A stretch of DNA of 64,000 bases, taken from positions 682,001 to 746,000 of the forward strand of contig CBDCWE010000003.1 in NCBI GenBank assembly GCA_965223355.1, read 5' to 3'. The notes below the pieces were generated by a model, which worked only from the letters and a program-made list of their open reading frames with translations, was not told the DNA's origin and ran no database searches. Shown piece after piece: positions 1 through 8,598 of this stretch (position 1 is the stretch's first letter; each line of letters starts with the position of its first letter). Made by a program: the position numbers and the translations under genes. The stretch comes from Tectiglobus sp965223355. GTDB taxonomy: Bacteria; Pseudomonadota; Alphaproteobacteria; Rhizobiales; Hyphomicrobiaceae.

Positions 1-2
1 GC

Positions 3-803
3 CGCTTGAAGCGCAAGCGCCATCTCGTTGTGACATCGGACGGCTATGCAGCGGTCGGCGCGATTGGCTGGCTGGCGTTCAACTTGAAGCATCCGATCCT
101 CGGCAAAAAGCAAGTGCGCCAGGCGATCGCCCACGCCATCGATCGCAAGTTCATCAACAACGCGTTGCACAGCGGCTTCTCGAAACCGGCCCTCGGGCCG
201 ATCTCCATGGAAAGTCCGCTGGCCGACCAGGACGCCGAGCGCTACGACCTCGATCTCGCCAAGGCCAATGCGATGCTCGATGCGGCCGGTTTGCCGAAAA
301 AGGCAGACGGCATGCGTTTCAAGGTCAAGCTCGACACGCTGCTCTCGCAGCGCGACGTCGCCGAGTATCTCAAGCCGCAGCTCAAGAAGGTCGGTATCGA
401 GGTCGAGTTGCGCATTCCGCCGGATTTCCCGACATGGGCCAACTGGGTCAAGAGTCACGAGTTCGACATGACCATTGATGTTGTCTTCAACTGGGGCGAC
501 CCGGTGATCGGCGTACACCGCACCTACATCTCATCCAACATCCGCAAGGGCGTGATCTGGTCGAACACCCAAAGCTATGCCAACCCGCAGGTTGACGCCG
601 TGCTTACAGCCGCCGGACGCGAACCGGACGCTGCCAAGCGCAGGGCCCACTACATCGAGTTTCAGAAGATGGTGACCGAAGACCTGCCGGTCTACTGGCT
701 CTACAATCTACCCTATCACACCGTCTACAACAAAAAGGTGGGAAACGCGCCGCTGACGATCTGGGGCACGATGGCGCCAATGGACGAGGTCTATCTGAAG
801 TAG
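3..803 (+). CDS. ABC transporter periplasmic solute-binding protein, C-terminal part (SBP_bac_5)
   Basis: The reading frame is open to the left edge, so this is the last ~266 residues of a protein that normally has 500 or more. The text around 'VRQAIAHAIDR' matches the conserved helix of the family-5 (peptide/nickel/opine) binding proteins, and the rest fits their second lobe, including the late 'VYWLYNLPYHTVYNKKV' stretch. It would bind the substrate in the periplasm and deliver it to the permeases encoded just downstream. A TTG at 6 is only the first start-like codon in the window, not the true start. The substrate cannot be read from this fragment; peptides or small amides are likely from the neighbours. 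Confidence 0.88.
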   Translation, partial: RLKRKRHLVVTSDGYAAVGAIGWLAFNLKHPILGKKQVRQAIAHAIDRKFINNALHSGFSKPALGPISMESPLADQDAERYDLDLAKANAMLDAAGLPKKADGMRFKVKLDTLLSQRDVAEYLKPQLKKVGIEVELRIPPDFPTWANWVKSHEFDMTIDVVFNWGDPVIGVHRTYISSNIRKGVIWSNTQSYANPQVDAVLTAAGREPDAAKRRAHYIEFQKMVTEDLPVYWLYNLPYHTVYNKKVGNAPLTIWGTMAPMDEVYLK

Positions 804-1018
804 ACCTGGACGCCTGACCGGGCTCAGGGTGGCGTGGTTGCGCGCACGCACCGCCGCATACAAGCAACCATTCCCGCCCGTCCCGCCCGGTCCGGCTCAG
901 CGGCCTGCCAGGGCATTCGTGGCCCGTTCCCGTAGCCCTTTCTCGTTGGTCGTTCCCGTTGTCATCGTGCCGCCGCCATCAGTCGTGTCGCCACCACCAG
1001 CTGCCGGATCTTTAGACC

Positions 1019-1999
1019 ATGCGTACATTGGGCATCATCGCCGAGCGTCTCGCCTACGCCGTCGGCCTCATCTTTGCAGTCTTGATTCTGAACTTCTTCC
1101 TGATCCGGATGGCACCGGGCGATCCGGCCGAAACCATTGCCGGCGAATCCGGCGGCATCACGCAGGAAATGCTTGATGCCATCCGCCGCGACTACGGCCT
1201 CGACAAACCGCTGTTGGAGCAACTGTGGATTTACCTTGGCAACGCCGTCCAGGGTGATCTCGGCCACTCCTATTACTTTAACTCACCGGTCGTCGATCTG
1301 ATCCTGTCACGCATGGGCGCGACCGTGCTGTTGATCTTCAGCGCCACCGTTCTGGCGCTCCTGATCGGCACCGTCATGGGCGTTCTGGCCTCGCGCAAGC
1401 CCGACGGCTGGTTCTCGAGCTTTTTGACCATCTTTTCGCTGATCGGCTATTCCGCACCGGCGTTTTGGACGGGCATGATGCTGATCATCCTGTTTGCGTT
1501 GGTCATACCGATTTTTCCCGTCTCGGACATGTATGACGTGACGTTGACGGTCGGCCCCATTGGCCGTGCGCTGGACATCGCCCACCATCTGGTGCTGCCG
1601 GCCTTCACGTTGGCGATCATCTACATTGCCCAATACAGTCGCCTGGCACGTGCGAGCATGCTGGAAGTTTTGGGCTCCGACTATGTCCGCACGGCCCGGG
1701 CCAAGGGCCTGTCGGAGCGCGTCGTCGTTTTCAAGCATGCGCTGCGCAACGCGATCCTGCCGATCATCACTGTCACCGGCCTTCATTTCGGCAATCTGTT
1801 GTCCGGTGCGGTGCTGATCGAAACGGTCTTCAACTGGCCGGGGCTTGGTACGCTCGCCTTCGATTCGCTCCTGCGCCGCGACTACACGACCATCCTGGCA
1901 CTGCTGTTCTTCTCGGCGCTGATGGTGATCATCGCCAACCTGCTGACCGACGTTTGTTACCGCATTGCCGATCCACGCATCAAAGGAAAGCGGAGCTGA
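1019..1999 (+). CDS. ABC transporter permease, DppB/OppB type
   Basis: Inner-membrane permease of the oligopeptide/dipeptide/nickel ABC family, 326 aa. A first membrane helix (about residues 12-30) is followed by the typical periplasmic segment with 'DYGLDKPLLEQ', then five further hydrophobic segments. The cytoplasmic EAA loop that docks the ATPase is visible as 'DYVRTARAKGLSERVV' near residues 220-235. It lies 215 bp after the binding protein and is followed at once by its partner permease, so it forms one half of the heterodimeric channel. Length and topology are normal. Confidence 0.93.
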   Translation: MRTLGIIAERLAYAVGLIFAVLILNFFLIRMAPGDPAETIAGESGGITQEMLDAIRRDYGLDKPLLEQLWIYLGNAVQGDLGHSYYFNSPVVDLILSRMGATVLLIFSATVLALLIGTVMGVLASRKPDGWFSSFLTIFSLIGYSAPAFWTGMMLIILFALVIPIFPVSDMYDVTLTVGPIGRALDIAHHLVLPAFTLAIIYIAQYSRLARASMLEVLGSDYVRTARAKGLSERVVVFKHALRNAILPIITVTGLHFGNLLSGAVLIETVFNWPGLGTLAFDSLLRRDYTTILALLFFSALMVIIANLLTDVCYRIADPRIKGKRS

Positions 2000-2004
2000 T
2001 CGCC

Positions 2005-2889
2005 ATGGCCGAGACCGATACCAGACCAGCCACCACGATCAAGGCGCGCAGCCCCGCCGCCGAGGCATGGAGCATGTTTCTGCGCAACCGCTCCGCCATT
2101 CTCGGCCTGGCGCTGCTCATCATGATCATCCTCGTCACCATTTTCGGGCCGATGATCTACCCGGTCGACCCGTTTGCCGTCGTTTGGGCACCGTTCACGC
2201 CGCCGGGCGTGGAAGCGACCGTACCGCTGGGCACCGATCATATTGGTCGCGACATGCTCGCCGGCATTGTCAATGGCGGCCGCGCCACACTGGCCGTCGG
2301 CGCCGCGGCGGCGATCATGACGATCGTGATCGGCATTGTCATCGGCGCACTGGCCGGCTTCTACGGCGGCATTGTCGAAGAGATCCTGATGCGCATCACC
2401 GAATTCTTCCAGGTCCTGCCGCCGCTGATTTTGGCGATGGTGCTGGTCGCGGTCTTCACCCCGTCTCTCTACACCATTGCCATTGCCATCGGCCTGGTCA
2501 GCTGGCCCTCCACGGCGCGCCTGACCCGGGCCGAATTCCTGCGCATTCGTGAACTCGAGTATGTCAAGGCCGCCCGCACCATCGGTGCCCGCGACGGCCG
2601 CCTGATCTGGCAGGTCATTCTGCCGAACGCCCTGCCACCGCTCATCATCTCGGCCACCCTGGTGATCGGCGTTGCAATCCTGTTCGAGGCCGGCCTCAGC
2701 TTCCTCGGACTGGGTGACCCCAACGTCATGAGCTGGGGCCTGATGATCGGTGCGAGCCGTGAATACATTATCGATGCCTGGTGGTTCGCCACATTCCCCG
2801 GCTTTGCGATCTTTCTCGCCGTCTTGAGCGTCAGCCTGATAGGCGACGGGCTGAACGATGCACTCAATCCGAAACTTCGGGAGCGCTGA
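2005..2889 (+). CDS. ABC transporter permease, DppC/OppC type
   Basis: Second permease of the transporter, 294 aa. The ATG at 2005 is preferred over an upstream CTG/TTG in frame because it follows the dppB-like stop at 1999 and sits behind GGAGCTGATCGCC. The N-terminal cytoplasmic OppC_N segment is followed by one helix, a periplasmic loop with 'PLGTDHIGRDML', and five helices. The EAA loop reads 'ELEYVKAARTIGARDGRLI' around residues 180-198. It ends two bases before the next ATG, so translation of the operon is probably coupled. Confidence 0.93.
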   Translation: MAETDTRPATTIKARSPAAEAWSMFLRNRSAILGLALLIMIILVTIFGPMIYPVDPFAVVWAPFTPPGVEATVPLGTDHIGRDMLAGIVNGGRATLAVGAAAAIMTIVIGIVIGALAGFYGGIVEEILMRITEFFQVLPPLILAMVLVAVFTPSLYTIAIAIGLVSWPSTARLTRAEFLRIRELEYVKAARTIGARDGRLIWQVILPNALPPLIISATLVIGVAILFEAGLSFLGLGDPNVMSWGLMIGASREYIIDAWWFATFPGFAIFLAVLSVSLIGDGLNDALNPKLRER

Positions 2890-2891
2890 GC

Positions 2892-3899
2892 ATGAACGAA
2901 CAGGCTGCGGCACAGACGATCCTCGAAGTCGACGACCTTCGCGTCGACTTCAGAACACGTGCGGGAACGGCACATGTTCTCGACGGCATCAACCTCCAGC
3001 TGGCGCGTGGCGAAGTGCTCGGCATCGTCGGCGAATCAGGTTGCGGCAAGAGCATGACCGCCCTGTCAATCATGGGACTCATCCCCAACCCGCCGGGCCG
3101 GGTTGCCGGCGGCGCCATTCGCTTCAACAACGAAGATCTGGTTCAGGCCACCGAGGCGCGCATGCGCCAAATTCGCGGCAACCGCATTTCGATGATCTTT
3201 CAGGAACCGATGACATCGCTCAATCCGGTCTACACCATCGGCGATCAAATCTCGGAAGCAATCATCCTGCACCAGAAGTTGTCGCGCAAGGATGCCTTGG
3301 ACCGTGCCGTCGAACTGTTGCGTTCGGTGCACATTCCAGCGCCCGAGCGCCGCGTTCACGAATACCCCCATCAGCTTTCCGGCGGCATGCGTCAGCGCGT
3401 GATGATAGCCATGGCACTTGCCTGCGAGCCGGACGTGTTGATCGCCGATGAACCGACCACCGCGCTCGATGTCACGGTCCAGGCCCAGGTCTTCGATCTC
3501 CTGCTCGAACTGCAGCAGCACAGCGGCGCATCGATCATTCTGATTACACACGACATGGGCGCCATAGCCCAGATGGCAAACCGCGTCGTCGTGATGTACG
3601 CCGGTCGGATTATCGAGACCGGCCAGGTCGATGAGATCCTCGAGGCGCCCAAGCATCCCTACACCCGTGGCCTGATCTCCTGTGTCCCGCACCTCACCGA
3701 CGACCCTGCCGAAATGCGCGAGCCACTGACCGAGATCCCGGGCGTCGTACCACCACTGACCGAACTGGGCCGCGGCTGCGCGTTCGAACCACGCTGCAAT
3801 GACCGCCTGCATCGCTGCACATCCGAACGACCGAATTCGTTCCGTGTCAGCCATCACCAGAGCGTCGCCTGCTGGCTGCTGGAAAAGGAACCTGCATGA
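2892..3899 (+). CDS. ABC transporter ATP-binding protein, DppD/OppD type
   Basis: Cytoplasmic ATPase of the transporter, 335 aa. Walker A 'GESGCGKS' near residue 47, Q-loop 'IFQEPMTSLNP', signature 'LSGGMRQR' near 162 and Walker B 'VLIADEPTTALD' near 181 are all intact. The C-terminal oligopeptide-transporter extension carries four cysteines ('GCAFEPRC', 'HRC', 'VAC'), the pattern that binds an iron-sulfur cluster in some Dpp/Opp ATPases. The ATG at 2892 follows the dppC-like stop directly; longer in-frame starts would overlap that gene. It overlaps the next gene by four bases (ATGA). Confidence 0.95.
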   Translation: MNEQAAAQTILEVDDLRVDFRTRAGTAHVLDGINLQLARGEVLGIVGESGCGKSMTALSIMGLIPNPPGRVAGGAIRFNNEDLVQATEARMRQIRGNRISMIFQEPMTSLNPVYTIGDQISEAIILHQKLSRKDALDRAVELLRSVHIPAPERRVHEYPHQLSGGMRQRVMIAMALACEPDVLIADEPTTALDVTVQAQVFDLLLELQQHSGASIILITHDMGAIAQMANRVVVMYAGRIIETGQVDEILEAPKHPYTRGLISCVPHLTDDPAEMREPLTEIPGVVPPLTELGRGCAFEPRCNDRLHRCTSERPNSFRVSHHQSVACWLLEKEPA

Positions 3900-4909
3900 T
3901 GACAGAAGCTGGCGAACGCGCCATCCTGCAAGTCAATGACCTGAAGGTGCATTTCAAGGCCGGCGGCGGATTTCTCGGCAAGCCGTCCGTGGTTCATGCG
4001 GTTGACGGCATCTCGTTTGAGGTGCCGCGTCGCTCGACCTTCGGCATCGTCGGGGAATCGGGTTCGGGCAAGTCGACCACGGCGTTGGCCGTGATGCGCC
4101 TTGTCCACATAACACAGGGTGAGATTCGGCTCGACGGCGAGGATCTGGCATCCGCCGAGGGCGATGAACTGCGCACTCTGCGCCGGCGCATCCAGATCAT
4201 CTTTCAGGATCCCTTCTCGTCCCTCAATCCACGCACGCGGGCCGGTGACATTGTCCGCGAACCGATGGACCTCATGAACGTCGGAGATGCGGCCTACCGT
4301 GATGATCAGGTCGCCGATCTGTTTGACAAGGTCGGATTGCGCCCCGAACAGCGCGCGCTGTTTCCGCATCAGTTCTCGGGCGGGCAGCGTCAGCGGATCG
4401 GTGTCGCGCGTGCACTTGCCAGCCGCCCGGACGTGATCGTATGTGACGAGCCGGTCTCGGCTCTGGACGTTGCCATTCAGGCCCAGATTCTCAACCTGCT
4501 GAACCGTCTCCAGGACGAGTTCGGCCTCACCTACGTCTTCATTTCGCATGACCTCGGCGTCGTCCAGTACATTTGCGATGAGATCGCCGTCATGTATCTC
4601 GGCCAGATCGTCGAACGCGCGGACCGCATCTCTTTGTTCAAGCGCCCGCTACACCCCTACACCTGGGCGCTGCTGTCAGCGGTGCCGTCAGCCGACCCGA
4701 AACGCCGACACCAACAGGGCCGCGTTCAGCTTGAAGGTGATCCGCCCAGTCCCATCAATCTGCCGCCCGGATGCCGCTTTGCCGGCCGTTGCCCGTTTGC
4801 CGACGACACGTGCCGCAGCACACCGCCTGTCGAGCGCCGCATCACGTCGAACCATCTCGTTGCGTGTCACAAGGTCAGCGATGCCGGCGTGCCGCCCCAT
4901 GCGGCCTGA
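3896..4909 (+). CDS. ABC transporter ATP-binding protein, DppF/OppF type
   Basis: Partner ATPase, 337 aa, forming a heterodimer with the upstream one. Walker A 'GESGSGKST' (near residue 52), 'IFQDPFSSLNP', signature 'FSGGQRQR' (near 160) and 'VCDEPVSALD' (near 181) are complete. The C-terminal domain again has the cysteine set ('GCRFAGRCPF', 'TCRS', 'VACH'). The start ATG overlaps the previous stop as ATGATG with TGA inside, the usual coupling in this operon type. Its position between transporter and amidohydrolase suggests import of an amide or peptide that is then hydrolysed. Confidence 0.95.
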   Translation: MMTEAGERAILQVNDLKVHFKAGGGFLGKPSVVHAVDGISFEVPRRSTFGIVGESGSGKSTTALAVMRLVHITQGEIRLDGEDLASAEGDELRTLRRRIQIIFQDPFSSLNPRTRAGDIVREPMDLMNVGDAAYRDDQVADLFDKVGLRPEQRALFPHQFSGGQRQRIGVARALASRPDVIVCDEPVSALDVAIQAQILNLLNRLQDEFGLTYVFISHDLGVVQYICDEIAVMYLGQIVERADRISLFKRPLHPYTWALLSAVPSADPKRRHQQGRVQLEGDPPSPINLPPGCRFAGRCPFADDTCRSTPPVERRITSNHLVACHKVSDAGVPPHAA

Positions 4910-4938
4910 CTTTCCACCATCGGCCACAGGGCGAAACA

Positions 4939-6576
4939 GTGATTACCATCTACAAGGCAAAACGCATTCTCACGATGAACCCCAGCCGGCCGTTGGCCAG
5001 CCATGTCGCCGTCCGTGACGGTCGTATTCTGGGCGCCGGTGAGCGCGATGAACTCACGGGCTGGGGCGATTATGAACTCGATGATCGTTTTGCCGACAAA
5101 GTCCTCATGCCGGGCCTGGTCGAAGGCCATAGCCACGCCATGGAAGGCACGTTCTGGCGCTACGTCTATTGTGGGTATTTTGACCGCCTCGACCCGGACG
5201 GCAAGACGTGGACGGGCGCAACCTCGATCGACATGGTCATCGCGCGCCTCAGGGACGCCGCCGCGGCCCTTCCCGGCCCCGACGATCCGGTCGCCGGCTG
5301 GTCGCTCGATGCCATCTACTACGGCGATCGCCGGATCGACCGCCACGACCTGGATCAAGCCTCACAGACACACCCGATTGGTGTGCTGAATGCCTCCGGC
5401 CATATCCTCAACGTCAATTCCAAGGCGCTGGAGCTTGCCGGTTTGCTGCGCACCGGGATCAACCATCCGGGTATCCCGCTTGGCCCCGACGGCAAGCCCA
5501 CCGGCGAGTTGAAAGGCCCCGACGCCATGACCCCGGTCGGCGTCCATGTCGGCTTTGACCGCGAACTTCTCGCCTGCGATGAACACGGTCTGCGCCAGTT
5601 CGCACGCCTGTGCGTGCGCCGCGGCGTCACCACGGCGGCCGACCTTGCCAACCTGCTGCCGGATGATGCCGTCAGCATGATGCTGCGCGTTACCGGCGAG
5701 GACGACTTCCCGGCGCGCATTGTTTCGCTGCGCCGCCTGCAAAACATGACGGTACCGCAGATCATCGAACGCGCCCGTGCGCTCGGCAAGATGAGTACCG
5801 ACAGGTTGCGGCTTGGTATCATCAAGGTCGTCGCCGACGGATCAATCCAGGGCTTCTCAGCCAGACTGCGCTGGCCGGGCTACTACAACGGTGCGCCGAA
5901 CGGACTGTGGTACGTGCCGCCGGAGCAGTTGCGCGAGATGTTTCGTCTGGCGCTAAAAGAAGGTATCCAGGTCCACACCCATACCAATGGCGATGAAGCG
6001 ACCGAGTTGGTCCTCGACTGTGTCGAGGACGCCTTGCGCCATCATCCCGCGCCCGATCATCGCTTCACGCTGCAGCACTGCCAACTCGCCGACGCCGCGC
6101 AGTTCCGCCGGATCAAAGCCCTCGGCATGTGCGTCAACCTGTTTCCCAATCATCATTTCTATTGGGGCGATCAGCACTACGCCATGACCGTCGGGCCCGA
6201 GCGCGCGGAACGCATGAACGCCTGTGCAACGGCGCTTCGAACCGGTGTTGCAATGGCGATCCACTCCGATGCGCCGGTTACGCCGCTGGGTCCGCTGTTC
6301 ACGGCCTGGTGCGCGGTCAACCGCAAAACCGCGTCCGGGCGCACGCTGGGTGCGCACGAACGCATCGATGTTGCCGACGCGCTGCGCACCATCACGCTCG
6401 GCGCCGCCTACACCTTCAAGATGGACGGCGAGGTCGGCTCGATCGAATGCGGCAAGCGCGCTGACCTGACCGTCCTCGAAGACGATCCGACCACGATTGG
6501 CGCCGAACACCTCAAGGACGTCGGCATCTGGGGCACGGTCCTGGGCGGGCGCATCTTCGCGGCATCTGAGATTTAG
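4939..6576 (+). CDS. Amidohydrolase family 3 (YtcJ-like) metal-dependent hydrolase
   Basis: A 545-aa cytoplasmic TIM-barrel hydrolase. The metal-binding HxH is in 'VEGHSHAMEG' near residue 63; later ligand regions are 'HTHTNGDEA' (near 345), 'LQHCQLAD' and 'HSDAPVTPLGP' (near 441). The N-terminal 'YKAKRILTMNPSRP' and C-terminal 'GSIECGKRADLTVLEDDP' form the small composite sandwich domain of the superfamily. I chose GTG 4939, since the family starts at this beta strand; the longer frame would overlap the ATPase gene. It lies 29 bp after the transporter and is probably co-transcribed. The substrate is unknown. The TAG stop is part of a TTAG that borders a MITE-A element. Confidence 0.9.
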   Translation: MITIYKAKRILTMNPSRPLASHVAVRDGRILGAGERDELTGWGDYELDDRFADKVLMPGLVEGHSHAMEGTFWRYVYCGYFDRLDPDGKTWTGATSIDMVIARLRDAAAALPGPDDPVAGWSLDAIYYGDRRIDRHDLDQASQTHPIGVLNASGHILNVNSKALELAGLLRTGINHPGIPLGPDGKPTGELKGPDAMTPVGVHVGFDRELLACDEHGLRQFARLCVRRGVTTAADLANLLPDDAVSMMLRVTGEDDFPARIVSLRRLQNMTVPQIIERARALGKMSTDRLRLGIIKVVADGSIQGFSARLRWPGYYNGAPNGLWYVPPEQLREMFRLALKEGIQVHTHTNGDEATELVLDCVEDALRHHPAPDHRFTLQHCQLADAAQFRRIKALGMCVNLFPNHHFYWGDQHYAMTVGPERAERMNACATALRTGVAMAIHSDAPVTPLGPLFTAWCAVNRKTASGRTLGAHERIDVADALRTITLGAAYTFKMDGEVGSIECGKRADLTVLEDDPTTIGAEHLKDVGIWGTVLGGRIFAASEI

Positions 6577-6749
6577 GGAACCTCTGAACAAGTTTGGGGG
6601 CCAGGGGATCATCCCCTGGTCGGGGTGTTTGAGGGGCTGAAAGCCCCTCATGAATCGCCGCGCAGCGGCGATGCGTTAGGGCTTTCAGCCCTAACAACCC
6701 GACCAAAGGGCATTGCCCTTTGGAAACTCGGGACTTGATCAGAGGTTAC
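6577..6749 (+). repeat. MITE-A copy 1: 173-bp element with IS5-like ends and five hairpins
   Basis: The ends GGAACCTCTGAACAAG and (reversed) GTAACCTCTGATCAAG are inverted repeats. The interior is a chain of five short perfect hairpins: around CCAGGGGATCATCCCCTGG, GAGGGGCTGAAAGCCCCTC, ATCGCCGCGCAGCGGCGAT, TTAGGGCTTTCAGCCCTAA and CCAAAGGGCATTGCCCTTTGG. It is flanked by TTAG (6573-6576, containing the amidohydrolase stop) and CTAG (6750-6753), fitting a 4-bp YTAR target. It has no coding capacity. The hairpins could act as a transcription terminator or mRNA 3' end for the upstream operon. Confidence 0.85.
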
Positions 6750-6753
6750 CTAG

Positions 6754-6881
6754 ATCATCGTGCTTTAAGTTGGAACCGCTATCGCGGTTCCAACTTAAAG
6801 CACAAAGATGATCGCCACTTTAGAGGCGAGCAACCTGCCTTTATTCGGGATCGTTCCGATTCCGAATAAAGGCAGGTTGCT
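6754..6881 (+). repeat. MITE-B copy 1: two-palindrome element between CTAG sites
   Basis: Palindrome one has arms GTGCTTTAAGTTGGAACCGC and its complement; palindrome two has arms CTGCCTTTATTCGG and CCGAATAAAGGCAG. They are joined by GCCACTTTAGAGGCGAGCAAC. It is flanked by CTAG at 6750-6753 and 6882-6885; the left CTAG is shared with MITE-A copy 1, so one element landed in the target duplication of the other. Related copies lie at 8468, 24180, 38015 and 47660, with short forms at 30191 and 45688. Confidence 0.88.
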
Positions 6882-6899
6882 CTAGCGTGTCCGCCTTAG

Positions 6900-7008
6900 A
6901 TCACGGCGCCTTACGTCGAAACCGCCATTGCGGTTCCGACGTAAGGCACAACGATGATGGCCGCGTCAGGACAGAGCAACCTGAAGCGTCTCGACCAAAA
7001 CGGATACT
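6900..7008 (+). repeat. Diverged MITE-B relative
   Basis: It has the same architecture as the first MITE-B palindrome but a different sequence: GCCTTACGTCG with an AACCGCCATTGCGGTT centre and a complementary arm, then GATGAT and AGAGCAACCTG. It is flanked by TTAG (6896-6899) and CTAA (7009-7012). The right flank contains the complement of the stop codon of the small membrane protein gene. The arms keep pairing despite the changes, so this is an older copy or a sister family. Confidence 0.65.
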
Positions 7009-7134
7009 CTAACCGGTAAAGCCGTCGGCAAGGGCAAACATGAAAATTGTTATGCCGGCACCGACGACGAAACCGAACACTGTCGGCCAGATGCCGTAGT
7101 AGGCGGGCAGATCACGATCTTCTTCTTCGACCAT
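7009..7134 (-). CDS. Small 41-aa single-pass membrane protein
   Basis: An unrecognised small gene on the minus strand. A canonical ribosome site, GGAG, lies upstream of the ATG at 7134 (GGAGTGACAGGAATG). The product begins with acidic 'MVEEEDRDLPAYYGIWP' and continues with one hydrophobic helix of about 20 residues ('FGFVVGAGITIFMFALA'). The N-terminal acidic segment followed by a helix suggests an inner-membrane miniprotein, with the acidic end probably outside or bound to a partner. It stands alone between repeat elements. No function can be assigned; the ribosome site and clean helix are the reasons for calling it. Confidence 0.6.
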   Translation of the reverse strand: MVEEEDRDLPAYYGIWPTVFGFVVGAGITIFMFALADGFTG

Positions 7135-7186
7135 TCCTGTCACTCCATTTGACGAGGCTGCGCGGGTTGTGCCGCGCCAACCTTAG

Positions 7187-7359
7187 GCAACCTCTGATCA
7201 AGTCCCGGGTTTCCAAAGGGCAATGCCCTTTGGTCGGGTTGTTAGGGCTGAAAGCCCTAACGTATCGCCGCTTGGCGGCGATCCTTGAGGGGCTTTCAGC
7301 CCCTCAAACACCCCGACCAGGGGATGCTCCCCTGGCCCCCAAACTTGTTCAGAGGTTCG
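7187..7359 (-). repeat. MITE-A copy 2 (inverted relative to copy 1)
   Basis: It is 173 bp like copy 1 but in the opposite orientation, with the same five hairpins in reverse order. Ends are GCAACCTCTGATCAAG and, reversed, CGAACCTCTGAACAAG. Flanks are TTAG (7183-7186) and CTAG (7360-7363). The right CTAG supplies the TAG stop of the minus-strand reductase gene, so the element begins immediately after that stop. Confidence 0.85.
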
Positions 7360-8430
7360 CTAGCCCTCCGTTTCCCGGTTCTTTGCCAACCGCGCATCGA
7401 CCAGACGCACGGTTGCATCGACCGTGTCGGACTGCATGCCGTTTTGCGATGAGATCGTCTTCACCAGGCAATCGACGCGTTCGATATTGGGTGCTCCGGC
7501 ATAAAGGGCCCGCGCTGCCGACGACGGCTTTAGAAGGTTGCTTGCCGCGTTTGCATACTTCTCGAACGGAACCTGGTCCGCCGGCGCTGCACCCATCGCC
7601 CGGCACAGCTCATTAACCCAGTTGTAGACCGAGCGCGACATCTCAAGATCGGAATGCACCGCGTCCTTGATCGAGCGGGCATCGCCATCCTGCACGCAGC
7701 GGTAATTGCCGGTCAGCAACATCGCCCACTTGGCCAACGGCACGAACACCGAATCATGCACCTTCAACTTGACCGGCAGTTCGATCTGCTCGCCGTCGAC
7801 CTCATAGCGCGCGGCCTCGATATCTGCTTGCATGTCCCGCAGCATTTGCGTCGCGCCATCGTCATCGAAACGCGCCGCCTTGAAGTTGGTCGGCAGCGTT
7901 ACCTGGAGAACGTTGACCGGCTCCTCCGGCGGGCGGAAGGCCTGCGGGTCGGGGCTGCACAGCGTCACGGTCTCGGGATCGAAGCCGGCCCACACTGACG
8001 CATCCGTGTAGCACTTTTCGATGGCCGCGGTATCGAGGCCCGGAATGCGCTTCATGTAGGGCAGCGGCGGCATATTCATAATCGACATGCAGGGCTTGCC
8101 GGATTTGGCGACCGCTTCAAGCAACTCGCGCACGCCGGCCGAGCGATATTGCGGTTCCTGCATCGCAAGGCAGATCAAATCATAATCCGCCGGCTCGACG
8201 TCGCCGGTTGCAGCCGCCTTGATCGAACCGGGAAGGCCCTTGGAATTAACTTCCACGAGCCCATCACGCCCGCGGACCGGAAAGCGAACCACCGCCCCAT
8301 CGCGATTGAAGGCCTCGACCTCTGCCGGCAGGCACACCATGGTGGCCGCGTGCCCGGCCAGCGCCAGTTTGGTGGCCAGCAGCGAACCGTAGGATGCCCC
8401 CAACAGCAAAACGTTGTACTTCTTCGACAT
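7360..8430 (-). CDS. Ketopantoate reductase-like NAD(P)-binding oxidoreductase
   Basis: A 356-aa protein whose N-terminus 'YNVLLLGASYGSLLATKLAL' is a Rossmann beta-alpha-beta with a GxxxGS variant of the nucleotide motif, as in the ApbA/PanE-type superfamily. The C-terminal half is helical, with 'VFVPLAKWAMLLTGNYRC' where ketopantoate reductases have their helical substrate domain. It is longer than PanE (about 300 aa) and lacks clear PanE catalytic signatures, so the substrate is uncertain. I chose ATG 8430; a TTG 24 bases upstream is possible. It appears to be monocistronic, with repeats on both sides. Confidence 0.65.
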   Translation of the reverse strand: MSKKYNVLLLGASYGSLLATKLALAGHAATMVCLPAEVEAFNRDGAVVRFPVRGRDGLVEVNSKGLPGSIKAAATGDVEPADYDLICLAMQEPQYRSAGVRELLEAVAKSGKPCMSIMNMPPLPYMKRIPGLDTAAIEKCYTDASVWAGFDPETVTLCSPDPQAFRPPEEPVNVLQVTLPTNFKAARFDDDGATQMLRDMQADIEAARYEVDGEQIELPVKLKVHDSVFVPLAKWAMLLTGNYRCVQDGDARSIKDAVHSDLEMSRSVYNWVNELCRAMGAAPADQVPFEKYANAASNLLKPSSAARALYAGAPNIERVDCLVKTISSQNGMQSDTVDATVRLVDARLAKNRETEG

Positions 8431-8467
8431 GACCGCGACCTTTTTGTCTTTCAATTCACTGCGCTAG

Positions 8468-8598
8468 ATCATCGTGCTTTAAGTTGGAACCGCTATTGCG
8501 GTTCCAACTTAAAGCACAAAGATGATCGCCACTTTAGAGGCGAGCAACTTTCTGCCTTCATTCCGGATCGTTCCGATTCCGAATAAAGGCAGGTTGCG
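8468..8598 (+). repeat. MITE-B copy 2 and following non-coding stretch
   Basis: A full-length 131-bp element with both palindromes; flanks are CTAG (8464-8467) and CTAA (8599-8602). It lies upstream of the minus-strand reductase gene (start 8430), so it could influence that promoter. The remaining ~410 bp up to the DUF3299 gene at 9012 hold no convincing gene; presumably they carry the promoter of that gene, although I see no clear sigma-70 boxes. Confidence 0.87.

Noticed and set aside
1957..2913. 318-aa minus-strand open frame
   Set aside because: It lies opposite the permease gene and has the His/Asp/Gln-rich composition of an antisense shadow in GC-rich DNA.
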